Source: Lodderomyces elongisporus (lineage: Eukaryota; Ascomycota; Pichiomycetes; Serinales; Debaryomycetaceae). Taken from it: a stretch of 64,000 bases of DNA. Shown here piece after piece: positions 10,512-20,317 of the stretch (position 1 is the first letter of the stretch; the number at the start of each line of letters is the position of its first letter). Location of the stretch: assembly GCF_030384665.1 (NCBI RefSeq), contig NC_083673.1, positions 2,241,501-2,305,500 on the forward strand. The letters run 5' to 3'. The notes beneath the pieces were generated by a model. It saw nothing but the letters and a program-made list of their open reading frames with translations, made no database searches and had not been told where the DNA came from. The translations under genes were made by a program, and so were the position numbers.

Positions 10512-11340
10512 TAGTTATTAATTTGAAAAGGACATAAATCGTTAAAAATTGGGAAAATCAAAGTAGAAATTAGTGTGATTAAATGAACTATAAGCGTTTA
10601 ATAAGCTGTATGTAGTGTATATGCAAATGGTAAATATGTTATGTTTTACCTGGATAATTATGCTTGTATGGTTGTGTTGTATAAAACTATTGAAAGCGTC
10701 TGTGATGGAACCAGTTTAAATATACCAAAGGTACAATGACAAATAAATTGGTAGCCAAGGGCAAAAGAATGAACTGAGATAAAATTTATTTGTGTCTGGT
10801 GTTCTTGATGGGCGGGTACTGAATACACTGAGGAAAAAAGGGTTGAGTGCTTTGGATTGTGCAGTTTGAGGACAAGTGGTTCTTTTCGTAAGGTTTCTTT
10901 TTTTTTTTTGTTAGTTTTGGATTACTTAGATCTAGACAAAAAAACTGGGTTTTGTCTAAGTCGTTGGTTTTTTTGTCTTTGTCTCTCTCGTGCGCTTTCT
11001 CTTTCTCTTTCTTTTTCGCTCACTATGACAATGTATCGCTTATGTGTTTGGTTGATTTGTTGAGATTTGGTTGAATGCTAATGGGAAGAAAGACTTTGGG
11101 TTTGGGAATGCTGCAATTGAGGAAAGTAAGTGATCTGAGAGAAATGTTGAGTTATCGCAGATGTGACTCTTTGACACTTTGTGTAATTACTATTACTGCT
11201 GCTGCTATTGTAGAAAATACTGTGTAGAGAAACATGGGCGTGTACTTTGCTACAAGAATGATATATGGGCACCTACCTACTCCTAACTTCAACTATTACT
11301 GCTATAGTTCAACTGCACAATACCTGCACAACAACTGTAC

Positions 11341-11381
11341 AACAACAGCGTAACAACAGCGTAACAACAGCGTAACAACAG
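11341..11381. repeat. 11-bp tandem repeat, 3.7 copies
   Basis: Unit AACAACAGCGT at 11341, 11352 and 11363, plus a partial copy. Non-coding; no function visible. Confidence 0.85.
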
Positions 11382-13049
11382 TACAATAAATGCTATTACA
11401 ATGCTCGTACAATACACACCTAGAACACTATTTGTTGGACATAATAGCAACCCCCTATTTTGATTTTTGAAATATAGAAGAAAAAAAAAACAAGAAAAGA
11501 AAAACAAAAAAAGTCTTTTTGGCTCCTTCATCCCCTATTTTGCCACAGTATTTACTATCAAAAGTGAGCTGTCCTTTTCATATGTACAGAGTAGGATGGG
11601 GTTGTGGCTATCAAGATGAACACTCTGTTCCCTCCTTTTGAAGTCCTTTGTCTTCTCCCTCTCTTTCTCCTTCTCCTTTTTATAAACGAAACCTGAGTTT
11701 ACTTCAAACATTACACTTTCTAGAACCTTCTACAAAATTGCCATGTCTGTTATCTTGATTCGAAAAACTACTGAGACCAATAATTGGTTAACCCTTTCCC
11801 CCGCATCGGATAACCGGTAATTACGAAAAAGAAAATGTCAAATTCGCAGATAATTACAATATAGGAGAAACTCAAGTGATATACAGTTAGATAGATACAT
11901 ATATACATACAAACAAACAAACAAACAAACATACAAACATACAAACATACAAACAACACACATACAAACATATATACATACATAATTTGATAGCAGTTAA
12001 AAATGTATTGCCAGTAGTAATTATAGTAATTGTAGTAATGGTAATAGTAGCAGTAATTAGCAAGTAACTGTCAATAATAGCAGTAACAATAGTGTTAGCA
12101 GTGATAGTAGTATTAAAAGAGGAAGGAGAAGATGTGAGAAATGGGGTGTATAGCAGATGTTGCATAAGGCATGTTTTTGTTTTGATTGTGTCTGAAATGT
12201 GGAGTATTGTCTCCCTATCCAACTTTCTGTGCTCTCCTTATCTTATCTATGATGTAACAACAATTATTATAATACTAATACAAATTTCAAATCAGAGATA
12301 CAAATTAACATAGTGATAACCATCTTTTGAAATCCATCAAAAAAGATGAACGCACACGACAAACTCCTTTCCTTTTTGGCCTATAATTGCTCTTTTCAAA
12401 TCTCAAACCAAGCATTGGCGAATAACAATAATACAACTATCCTCGGCAAATTGAAATAAACCACAAGAAAATTATATACTAATCACACCCACCCTCATTT
12501 ATTTTTTTAAAGTACTTCTTCTACTTCTTCTTCTTTGTCCATCTTGAGCACACCTCTCGCTCCCATTAGGCTCACGTACTTGATAGTATATCAAAAGCGA
12601 AGCTTCAATTGTACAACAAGAATCATCCACTTAGAAAAGATATACATAGAATCAATCATTTATCTTTTATTTAAAAAAAAAATCTCACCTTAATTGGGCA
12701 CATGTAAAAACTGTTTATCACGTGTTATGTGGCACGTGGTTTATTATTGAGTGTTTTTGTATGGTGTTGTATTAAAAGTGTCAGTAAATATTGTTTCTTC
12801 TTCTTCTTCTTCTTCTTTTTCTCTTGTTTTCGCGACATTAATTGCCGAAAACAGAACGGTTCATCGACAGACCCTATTTTTTTGCTGCCACACAATTAAT
12901 ACTGTTCAACCATCTTGACGATTATTTGGTTGCCATTGAGTTTCCTATTTCTTTTTCTTTTTCTTTTTCTTTTTCTCTCCTTCTTTAGCAAAATTAAATA
13001 TAAATTCTCAATTGTTCCAATCTATAAGATCATCATTATTTTCAAGAAA

Positions 13050-14840
13050 ATGGATGAACAAATTCCAACATTTTTGGCAGTTACAGGAGTAGAGGATGAA
13101 GCAGTGGCAAAGCAATTTCTAGAAATCACTGGTGGTAATCTAGACATGGCGGTCACTTTGTACATGGAATCTGGCCAGCAGGGAAATACAGGTAACGCAT
13201 CCGGCACTTCTGGTGTGCTGCACAATCTAGATGACGAAGCATATGCGAAACAACTACAAGAACAAGCTTATGGTGCCTCAGCCCAGGATAACGTGCGTGA
13301 AGCTGATGCAAATGTGCACAGACACGAAACATTGATGGACTCATTTGGTCCAGGACCAAGTATGTTTGGTCAAATGCAGAGACAAGCCGACTTGTTTGGA
13401 CAAAGACAGCAAGGTATATTCCATCAAGGATTTGACTTTACCAACCGCGCATCGCGCTCCATTAATTCCTATAACGCATATGATGACGATATTGATGATG
13501 AAGACCCCGAAGAGGAAGAAGATGAAGAAGAAGGCGAGGGAGAAGAAGAGGAAGGGGAGGACTACGAATTTAATTATGGTAATGGTAATGTTAATGGTGG
13601 TATAGATTATGAAGATGCCGAATACGGACATCAAAACCGAGGCAACCACCATGATATACAAATCTTGGACTCTGATGATGATGATGATGATTCGGACAAT
13701 CAAGAAAATATTATTCGACCAACAAGAACTGTTGGTAGACGGAGGCGACTTCGAAATCAACGAGATTCAAATTTAACATCTGTGCAACGAAGACTCGCTA
13801 ACTTATTCCGTCCACCATTTGACATTATAAGTGTCCTCACAATAGACCAGGCTCGAGCCGTTGCCAAGACAGAGAATAAATGGATTCTTGTCAATATCCA
13901 GGATTCTTCTGAGTTCCAATCACAAGTGCTAAATCGTGATTTCTGGTCCAATGCAAGAATAAAGCAAATAGTTAAAGATGAATTCATTTTCTTGCAATAT
14001 CAAAAGGATTCATTTGATGGAGAGTCATACGTTAACTTTTATCATGTTGAGCAAATGCCTCATATTGCTATCTTAGATCCCTTGACGGGTGAAAGAGTTT
14101 ATAAATGGAAAGAGGGCGAGGTGCCACAAGTTGAAAATTGGATTAGTGATGTCGATCAATTCTTGACAGAATTTTCCTTGGCCCCAGGGTCGAGCAACCC
14201 CATTGTAAAGCACGAAAGAAAAATTGATCCTGATAGTTTGACTGAAGAGCAGCAGATCGAATTGGCTATGAAACAAAGCGTTATGGACAACAATGCAAAC
14301 AACGGTACAACCATTGATAAAGCAATTTCACTTGATTCGGATAGTGATATTGACAGTATTAATGATAATGATGCGCGAGAAGAAGAACGTGATGATGATT
14401 ATGACGATGACGATGACGATGGTGATGATAATGATAATTATAATGATGGAGAAAAAAGCAATACTCGAGGTTTTCAAGAAAATGACGACTTGGCTAAGAA
14501 AAGCACACCATTAAAACCACTGGACCCATTCGATGCTATAGTCCCTCAAAACCATTCCGAGCCTGCTGAAGGTGCCATTACAAGAGTACAAATTCGATTT
14601 CCCAATGGTAAACGACTTGTTCGGAAACTTGCAATGCATGATAAAGTAGTTGTCCTATTTGAATGGTTGAAATATGTTTTGCAAGATTCAGCAGAGGAAT
14701 ATGGATTAGATATTGGGCAAGGTAATAGATTCGTTCTTTCAAATAGCTCGAACAAGGCATTCAAATTTATAGAGAATTTGCAGGCGACTATTGAAGACGC
14801 CAATTTGAAAAATGCCAGCATCTTATTAGAAAAGGATTAA
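13050..14840 (+). CDS. UBX5: UBA-UAS-UBX protein, Cdc48 cofactor (Ubx5-like)
   Basis: 596 residues from the ATG at 13050 (AAGAAAATGG context); the open frame extends upstream only through a low-complexity Phe/Leu stretch. Domain order: UBA about 4-42 (FLEITGGNLDMAVTLYM), long acidic disordered region, UAS thioredoxin-like domain about 250-385, a ubiquitin-interacting-type helix near 395-410 (EEQQIELAMKQSV), acidic linker, UBX about 507-596. This is the Ubx5/UBXD7 architecture, which links ubiquitinated substrates (via UBA/UIM) to the Cdc48/p97 ATPase. The UBX S3-S4 loop reads LSNSSNKAF instead of the usual FPR signature, which may weaken Cdc48 contact (inference). It converges on the next gene with 211 bp between them. 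Confidence 0.9.
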   Translation: MDEQIPTFLAVTGVEDEAVAKQFLEITGGNLDMAVTLYMESGQQGNTGNASGTSGVLHNLDDEAYAKQLQEQAYGASAQDNVREADANVHRHETLMDSFGPGPSMFGQMQRQADLFGQRQQGIFHQGFDFTNRASRSINSYNAYDDDIDDEDPEEEEDEEEGEGEEEEGEDYEFNYGNGNVNGGIDYEDAEYGHQNRGNHHDIQILDSDDDDDDSDNQENIIRPTRTVGRRRRLRNQRDSNLTSVQRRLANLFRPPFDIISVLTIDQARAVAKTENKWILVNIQDSSEFQSQVLNRDFWSNARIKQIVKDEFIFLQYQKDSFDGESYVNFYHVEQMPHIAILDPLTGERVYKWKEGEVPQVENWISDVDQFLTEFSLAPGSSNPIVKHERKIDPDSLTEEQQIELAMKQSVMDNNANNGTTIDKAISLDSDSDIDSINDNDAREEERDDDYDDDDDDGDDNDNYNDGEKSNTRGFQENDDLAKKSTPLKPLDPFDAIVPQNHSEPAEGAITRVQIRFPNGKRLVRKLAMHDKVVVLFEWLKYVLQDSAEEYGLDIGQGNRFVLSNSSNKAFKFIENLQATIEDANLKNASILLEKD

Positions 14841-15051
14841 AGTGATAGAAAGTCGAGAATATAGACCCTACGTTTATACATAGATCTGAAAAATAGGCAT
14901 TCATGTAATAAACAAAAAGCAAATGAAAGGTGAAAAGAGAGAAAAAGAAAATAGAAAGAAAGAGAGAATAAATAAATAAATAAATAAATGAAAAAAAAAA
15001 ATTCAAAAAAGGTATTGGAAAGTCAGAAATAATTGAAATACAGCTTATTAT

Positions 15052-16809
15052 CTATTGAGCTTTTTCGCCCCATTGGGGAAACGAACCAAGAGTGGGTAAT
15101 TCAGCCATTGCTAATGGTAGGCCGGGTTGTTGTTGTTCTTGAAACAAAACATTTTTGTAGATTTGACGATCTTGCCTTTCTGTTTCGGTCATCTCTGTCT
15201 CCACGTCGTACTCCTCGTCATAATACTCGTACACTCGCCTTGGATCATCTTCATCATCGTCCTCTTCATCATAATCTTCTTCGTCTTCTTCGTCGATGTC
15301 ATCCTCGTCATCGTCATCTTCGTTGTCAAAGTTTCTACTATATCCATCTCTATTTAGAGCACTAATGTTCAACGTATTCGTTGGGGGATTTGTTGCTTCC
15401 TTTTCTTTCAGGGGAATTGACTTGTATATTGTCGATGACCCTTTAAATGCACTCGACCTAGCCTCGGATCCCAAAACTCTATTGTTCATACCGTGTTGGT
15501 TTTGATACTTGCTTAATTCTCTTTTTTGTCTAACTTGTCTCCTGATTTGCATTATATCATCATCTATATCATTCTTAGCATCCAACTGTATTAATTGATC
15601 ATCGGGACCAAACACATTACCGTAATGCCGCTTGACATTATTTTTCATCAACTCCACTTTATGCGTTTTATACTGAACATCCCTTCGTAAATGGGATAAT
15701 TCAATTTTGTTTTTTGGTAGTAGTCGGTTGTCCAAACTCATATAATGGGAATCATGGTTATATTTCATTAGTAATGCAAGGTTAGATGTTGTGGTGCTAT
15801 TAATCGCATCATTTTTTGACCCACTTATGTCTGAGATGGATATTAATGATTTGTAATATTCTTGATCCATGGATTGTTGTATTGCTTCTTGGTTGAGATT
15901 ATTCTTTTCTTTATAAAGCTGAACTAGTTCATGATTGACTTTGGTTCGTAGCTCGTTCCGCTTGTTCATCACTTTATGATAATATTGTTTCCAAGCGATT
16001 GTAGAGTTGTTCTCGCTATTATTTTGTATTAATTGTGATTGGTAATCTTTAAATTTACCAATGCTTTTCAAATTGTCCCTATGCGGTTGAAAAATCTGGT
16101 TGAACAAAAGTGGGAAAGGAAATTTTGACAACTCTTGTGATGTATTGGAAATATCACTATCATCTTTGCTCTGTTTGATACTCTTCATGTTGTTGGCCAA
16201 ATTCTCATTCGTGAGCATTTTTTTCGACTCCGTCTCCAACTCCAACACGGACCCCTTCTCCTTTTGCTTAATCTCACCTTCGTTTCCATTGTTGCCGCTA
16301 AATTTTCTTATTAACTCATCGTTGTCATATTTAAAAGTGTCATCATAATCAAACGGCAGTTGCAAATTTTTAAAGATTTCCCTTAACTCCTCTTCGTACT
16401 CCAGTAGACTTTTTAATAAATCAGGTTTGGAAGGTATGCTGCCATTTTCAACCATTATCAAGTCTTCTGTATTTGTCATTATATTGTTTATAGTCTCAAC
16501 TTCAAAATTGTATATTTTGGACCAGCTTTTTTCATTTGCTGTGGCTAATTTGATCAGGTACTGGAGTTTTTCAATCATTGCGTTGATTCGCACAAGCCGG
16601 GACTCTATATATTGTCTGGAGAGGTGTTTGAATTCACTTGAAATTTCATTTTGATAATTTTGGAGTTCTTCAGCGGACATCTCTTCAAGGTGTGCAGGAT
16701 GGTGATCGAGATTGGATAGGTCATTTGATTGATTGGAAGGGAGAACATTCTTCTCTAAATCTGTCGAAGGTGATCTGGATAATGAGTTCGGTGAAGGGGA
16801 AGAGGACAT
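15052..16809 (-). CDS. Acidic coiled-coil protein of unknown function
   Basis: 585 residues, ATG at 16809, TAG... stop next to 15052. I do not recognise the family. Residues about 1-45 are Ser/Pro-rich, 45-160 predict as helices/coiled coil (around YIESRLVRINAMIEKLQ), 240-330 form a second helical block (WKQYYHKVMNKRNELRTKVNHE), and 370-430 a conserved-looking basic/charged block (RRDVQYKTHK, NVKRHYGNVFGPDDQ). A stretch near 485-545 is almost all Asp/Glu, and the end is LPTLGSFPQWGEKAQ. The first helical block is faintly like Sds3/Dep1 histone-deacetylase subunits, but too weakly to name. No signal peptide or membrane span is seen. It lies upstream of SKP1's 3' end on the same strand. Confidence 0.85.
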   Translation of the reverse strand: MSSSPSPNSLSRSPSTDLEKNVLPSNQSNDLSNLDHHPAHLEEMSAEELQNYQNEISSEFKHLSRQYIESRLVRINAMIEKLQYLIKLATANEKSWSKIYNFEVETINNIMTNTEDLIMVENGSIPSKPDLLKSLLEYEEELREIFKNLQLPFDYDDTFKYDNDELIRKFSGNNGNEGEIKQKEKGSVLELETESKKMLTNENLANNMKSIKQSKDDSDISNTSQELSKFPFPLLFNQIFQPHRDNLKSIGKFKDYQSQLIQNNSENNSTIAWKQYYHKVMNKRNELRTKVNHELVQLYKEKNNLNQEAIQQSMDQEYYKSLISISDISGSKNDAINSTTTSNLALLMKYNHDSHYMSLDNRLLPKNKIELSHLRRDVQYKTHKVELMKNNVKRHYGNVFGPDDQLIQLDAKNDIDDDIMQIRRQVRQKRELSKYQNQHGMNNRVLGSEARSSAFKGSSTIYKSIPLKEKEATNPPTNTLNISALNRDGYSRNFDNEDDDDEDDIDEEDEEDYDEEDDDEDDPRRVYEYYDEEYDVETEMTETERQDRQIYKNVLFQEQQQPGLPLAMAELPTLGSFPQWGEKAQ

Positions 16810-16942
16810 TTTTTTTAGATAGTATTTTCAACTTACCCGATAGTCAATAATACCAAATAGAATAGACAGGGTTGAATGGTGGAACAGGTATTTGCAACCT
16901 ACTGGAAGTATATGTGAATTTATATATTTATATATTTATATA

Positions 16943-16979
<37 letters not shown>

Positions 16980-17655
16980 GAAGAGGAGAAAAATAAGTAA
17001 GAGGCTAATATTTCAAAGGTGCAAAATACAATGTTATCAAAATGGTTGTAAAAAATAGAGAACCTTACAGTGCTACCACCTGAGCTTTTTCGAGCACACA
17101 AAATCCAACCATCATGGCCAAGTACATAGTAAATAGTGAATTGTGAATAGTAGAAAGTGAATAGCAGAAAGTGAATAGCAGAAAGCGACCACTAGGGATT
17201 CTTGGATACGAATACAGGAAGTAATAAAAATTTAATTGCTGACTCTTTTTATCTACATCTCCTCATAAACCCAGGTGCTCTTTTTTTTGTTTTAATTTTT
17301 TTGGAAGTATCATTACACAACTTGTTAACAAATAATGTAACTCAACAAGCTGAAATTTGCACATTAATTGTAGTGGAGCCAGGTTTTGATAAATGTAAAG
17401 GATCGAAAAAAAATATAAAAGGATATCCAATCCTACTATGTTCACCACTATATTGGTTCAGAAAGAAAAGACAAAAAAAATTAAAGTTCAGATATGCGTG
17501 TATTTTCATAAGTCTTGGACAAACTAGCAATAAATATGATCCTAGCTCAAATGGCCCATAGTTTCTGGCCTCCAGTTTCTAGCTTTATAATCATTAGCCA
17601 GCCCCGATTCCAAGCCTTTCTTTCATTCCCTCCCTTCCCCTTTCTCCTCCTCCTC

Positions 17656-17693
<38 letters not shown>

Positions 17694-17711
17694 TGGCGTT
17701 CGTTAATTTAC
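16810..17711. other. Intergenic, about 0.9 kb
   Basis: Contains an (AT)n run at about 16918-16972, a 14-bp AGTGAATAGCAGAA-type repeat (about three copies, 17145-17186) and a (CT)n run at about 17650-17692 next to the SKP1 stop. The 17202-17561 open frame starts at TTG and has no internal Met, so it is not called. Confidence 0.6.
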
Positions 17712-18206
17712 TCATCTATCTTCAGCCCATTCATTTTCCTTTCTAATAGCAGCTTCTTCTTCAGGACTGAAATCATTCACAATATTGAACGTCCTTCTCA
17801 ATTCTTCGGGACTTTTGCTCTTGATCATCTCTGCCACCATCTTACATCCACTATCCAATAATGGTTTAATATTCAAATAATTGGCAGCCAAGATGATTTC
17901 ATACAACATCTCCTGGTCAACTTTCAAAAAGTTTCTATCCCATTCCTCTACAGGAACAGATTTCTTAGCATCTTCATCCTCGTCATCTTGAAATACTGTG
18001 TTCTTGTGGTGTTCGCACCATTCCAACACTTTTGAGAGGACATTAGCACGAACGTTTGGTGTGGGGATCTCGAAATCTTCTGTAAGACCATCAGGATTTA
18101 AGTCGTTAATCATATTCTTCATAAGGATCGATTTTTCTGCAACTTTTTGCTCAACTGGGAATTTTTCATCATCTGACGATACAATAATGACCTTTGGTGA
18201 TGACAT
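17712..18206 (-). CDS. SKP1: Skp1, SCF ubiquitin ligase adaptor
   Basis: 164 residues, ATG at 18206. The N-terminal BTB/POZ-like fold ([23 protein letters not shown]) is followed by a short acidic loop ([10 protein letters not shown]) and the C-terminal Skp1 domain with the hallmark [22 protein letters not shown] and the NEWAEDR end. Skp1 joins F-box proteins to the cullin Cdc53 and is also part of the kinetochore CBF3 and RAVE complexes in yeast. It is shorter than the S. cerevisiae protein (194) because the acidic loop is short. The fold is complete. Confidence 0.98.
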   Translation of the reverse strand: MSSPKVIIVSSDDEKFPVEQKVAEKSILMKNMINDLNPDGLTEDFEIPTPNVRANVLSKVLEWCEHHKNTVFQDDEDEDAKKSVPVEEWDRNFLKVDQEMLYEIILAANYLNIKPLLDSGCKMVAEMIKSKSPEELRRTFNIVNDFSPEEEAAIRKENEWAEDR

Positions 18207-18814
18207 CTTGTACGGCGTATATTCAAAATGTATATTGTAGAGTTATATATGGTAATCAGATCAGTTCAAGAAAAAAAAAAACTTGATGAATTATAGTGGC
18301 AGTAGGAATAATGAGGTTAGTATTAGTTGATGACAATGTTGTTGTTAGATTACTTTTACTTTCTAGCTCAAAATTGCTTTTCGTATTTTGAAGAAATGGT
18401 TCCTGTTGTCTCAATTTCCGTTCTCGTTGATCCCTATTCTTCTCTGTGTGTGTGCTGTTTTTTTTTGCCTCTCCCTAAAAAAAAATTTGTGAGAACGAGA
18501 GAGACAGAGAGAGACAGAAAAAAAAGAAGAGAAGTAGATATTGATTATATACACTTTGAGTTATAACCGAAATTTATTAAACCATAATACTGATGCACTT
18601 CTTTTCTTGGAAAGGAGAAGAAGGGAAAGGAGGGGAGGGGTAGAAAAGGGATAAACTCTAAGCAGATGACCGATTAAATGAAAAGAAATTGAAAAGAATA
18701 TAAAAAGAAAACTGGTTTGTAAAGTAAAAATAACCTATACTGATCAAACGTTGTCGAAAACCGATAATCTACATCAAAAGCTTTGTCAATGAAAATACTG
18801 ATTTTCAATTTTCT
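18207..18814. other. Intergenic between PEX3 and SKP1
   Basis: AT-rich promoter/terminator DNA with a poly-A run (18269-18280), a GT run near 18443-18453 and a GAGA stretch near 18493-18518. A TACTAAC on the minus strand (18316-18322) has no matching 5' splice site. Nothing else seen. Confidence 0.6.
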
Positions 18815-20317
18815 TTACTCAAAGTTTGAATATACACTCGCACTAAAGTCCTCCAACTGCTCAACACCATTCAAGGTGTTTATGTAGACATTTCCACCTA
18901 GTTCATTGGCCACTGCAGGTGCACTTTGAAAGCCGTTAAGACTGTTTAAAATATTCTCAATCTCGTTTTGTTCTCCTACTTCTTCATCTTCTGCTTCTGA
19001 TTCTGTGATTTCATTATTGTTCACCATGATACCATTTTGAACAGATAACTGTGCCAAAAAGGTTGCAAGCTTATACGATTGATTTGGAATCTCTGTGATT
19101 TTCTGCTGCGATTGAGAAAACTGATGTTGTTGTTCCGGTAAAGTACCCGACATTACCAAACTATTAGATGTGTTACCCAAGTTTATTGACAAGTTTGTAG
19201 TCAATGTTTGCAAATTTGTAGTAACAAGCGTGTTGAATAAGTTGAACAAGTACAAGTTGTCATCCAAAATAATCGAGTTTGTTTCATTTATAAGCTTTGT
19301 CAAGTTAGAGTCTGGAATGTCCAAATGGTGAATCAAGTCGGGGTTTGTGTTTAAAACGGTCTCCAAAAGATCGGGGTAGTTGATGGGAAATAGATTAGTC
19401 AAGATTAACTCTCTATTATTTGTATTAATCTCATTGATGATGGATGCTAAAATATTTTCAAAATCAGCGATCCCCAACTCAGTTTTCGGGGTGATTTTTT
19501 CAAAATTTTTCACAACAATGGCTTCAATCAATGAGCTGATATTCTGCCATCCCTTGTTTAATAACCACCAACTCAACGAAAGGTAGCTCTGCTCAATTAT
19601 GTAATTTTCATGCGGATCCATTTCATGGTTGCTTGTAGATTTCACACCAGCCATCAATATAGCGGACTCAAGATACGATCTTCTTGCAAGGATGTTTAGT
19701 TGCAATCTAGTGATTAACAATAATCCTGAGATGGAGTAGATTAGAGTCAATGACCTGGTGATTGTTTTAATCTTGAGCAAATTCCACAATTCAAGCTTGC
19801 TCTTGTTCATGTAGAATGACAATCTTGATTCTGGGTTGGTGGAGTTATTGTCCATGTTGTTGTTGTTGCTGCTGCCGCTGTTGTTGTTCTCCAACGCATT
19901 CAAATTATCCACTGTCAATTCGGTATTGCTATTTCCAATACTAGATTGTTGTTGTTGTGGTGGTTGTTGTGGTTGCTGTTGCTGTTGCTGCTGCAGTTGC
20001 AGTTGCAGTTGTTGGCCTTTCTTTAAGCGTAATGCCTGGGTTATTAATTCAACGGGCAATGCTTCGATGATTGGATGTGCCAATACTGGAAGCAAGGCCA
20101 AAATTGTATAGTAGCAATCATGTTGAGTTTGAATGAAACGTTGTTTGATTTGTTGTTTAAACATCAACTCCTGTCGCAAAGCATTTTGGTAGTTTCTAAA
20201 TTTTTTAATGACAAATTCATTGACTAGGAGGTATATAGAAAATGTTACTGCACTAGTTATAAAGATCCTTCGTTTGTTCCTATTGAAGAATCCAGCTAAT
20301 GATGAGAAAATTGCCAT
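18815..20317 (-). CDS. PEX3: Peroxin Pex3, peroxisomal membrane biogenesis factor
   Basis: 500 residues using the ATG at 20317; the frame continues five codons further to a TTG, which is not a credible start. The N-terminus MAIFSSLAGFFNRNKRRIF followed by a membrane span (about 17-37) and VIKKFRNYQN is the Pex3 anchor/targeting signature. A Gln/Asn-rich insert at about 100-165 interrupts the fold before NKSKLELWNLLKIKTITRSLTLIYS, a conserved Pex3 block. Pex3 docks Pex19 with its membrane-protein cargo and starts peroxisome formation from the ER; in yeast it also recruits Inp1 and Atg36. The low-complexity insert makes it longer than the 441-residue yeast protein. Confidence 0.95.
   Translation of the reverse strand: MAIFSSLAGFFNRNKRRIFITSAVTFSIYLLVNEFVIKKFRNYQNALRQELMFKQQIKQRFIQTQHDCYYTILALLPVLAHPIIEALPVELITQALRLKKGQQLQLQLQQQQQQQPQQPPQQQQSSIGNSNTELTVDNLNALENNNSGSSNNNNMDNNSTNPESRLSFYMNKSKLELWNLLKIKTITRSLTLIYSISGLLLITRLQLNILARRSYLESAILMAGVKSTSNHEMDPHENYIIEQSYLSLSWWLLNKGWQNISSLIEAIVVKNFEKITPKTELGIADFENILASIINEINTNNRELILTNLFPINYPDLLETVLNTNPDLIHHLDIPDSNLTKLINETNSIILDDNLYLFNLFNTLVTTNLQTLTTNLSINLGNTSNSLVMSGTLPEQQHQFSQSQQKITEIPNQSYKLATFLAQLSVQNGIMVNNNEITESEAEDEEVGEQNEIENILNSLNGFQSAPAVANELGGNVYINTLNGVEQLEDFSASVYSNFE

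Larger units (their letters stand above)
10057..13049. other. 3 kb divergent region between KSP1 and UBX5
   Basis: No supported gene. Contents: two tandem repeats (listed), GTA/ATT-type triplet stretches at 12010-12115, CAAA/ATAC-type repeats at 11890-11985, a CTT run near 12796-12815, and two E-boxes CACGTG at 12719-12724 and 12733-12738, 14 bp apart, about 310-330 bp upstream of the UBX5 start. Short open frames here are low complexity. Confidence 0.6.

Noticed and set aside
17202..17561. 119-codon open frame on + strand between the acidic protein gene and SKP1
   Set aside because: Begins at TTG with no internal ATG, and no family resemblance.
18316..18322. TACTAAC on the minus strand upstream of SKP1, as a possible 5'-UTR intron branch point
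   Set aside because: No GTATGT-type 5' splice site found upstream on that strand.
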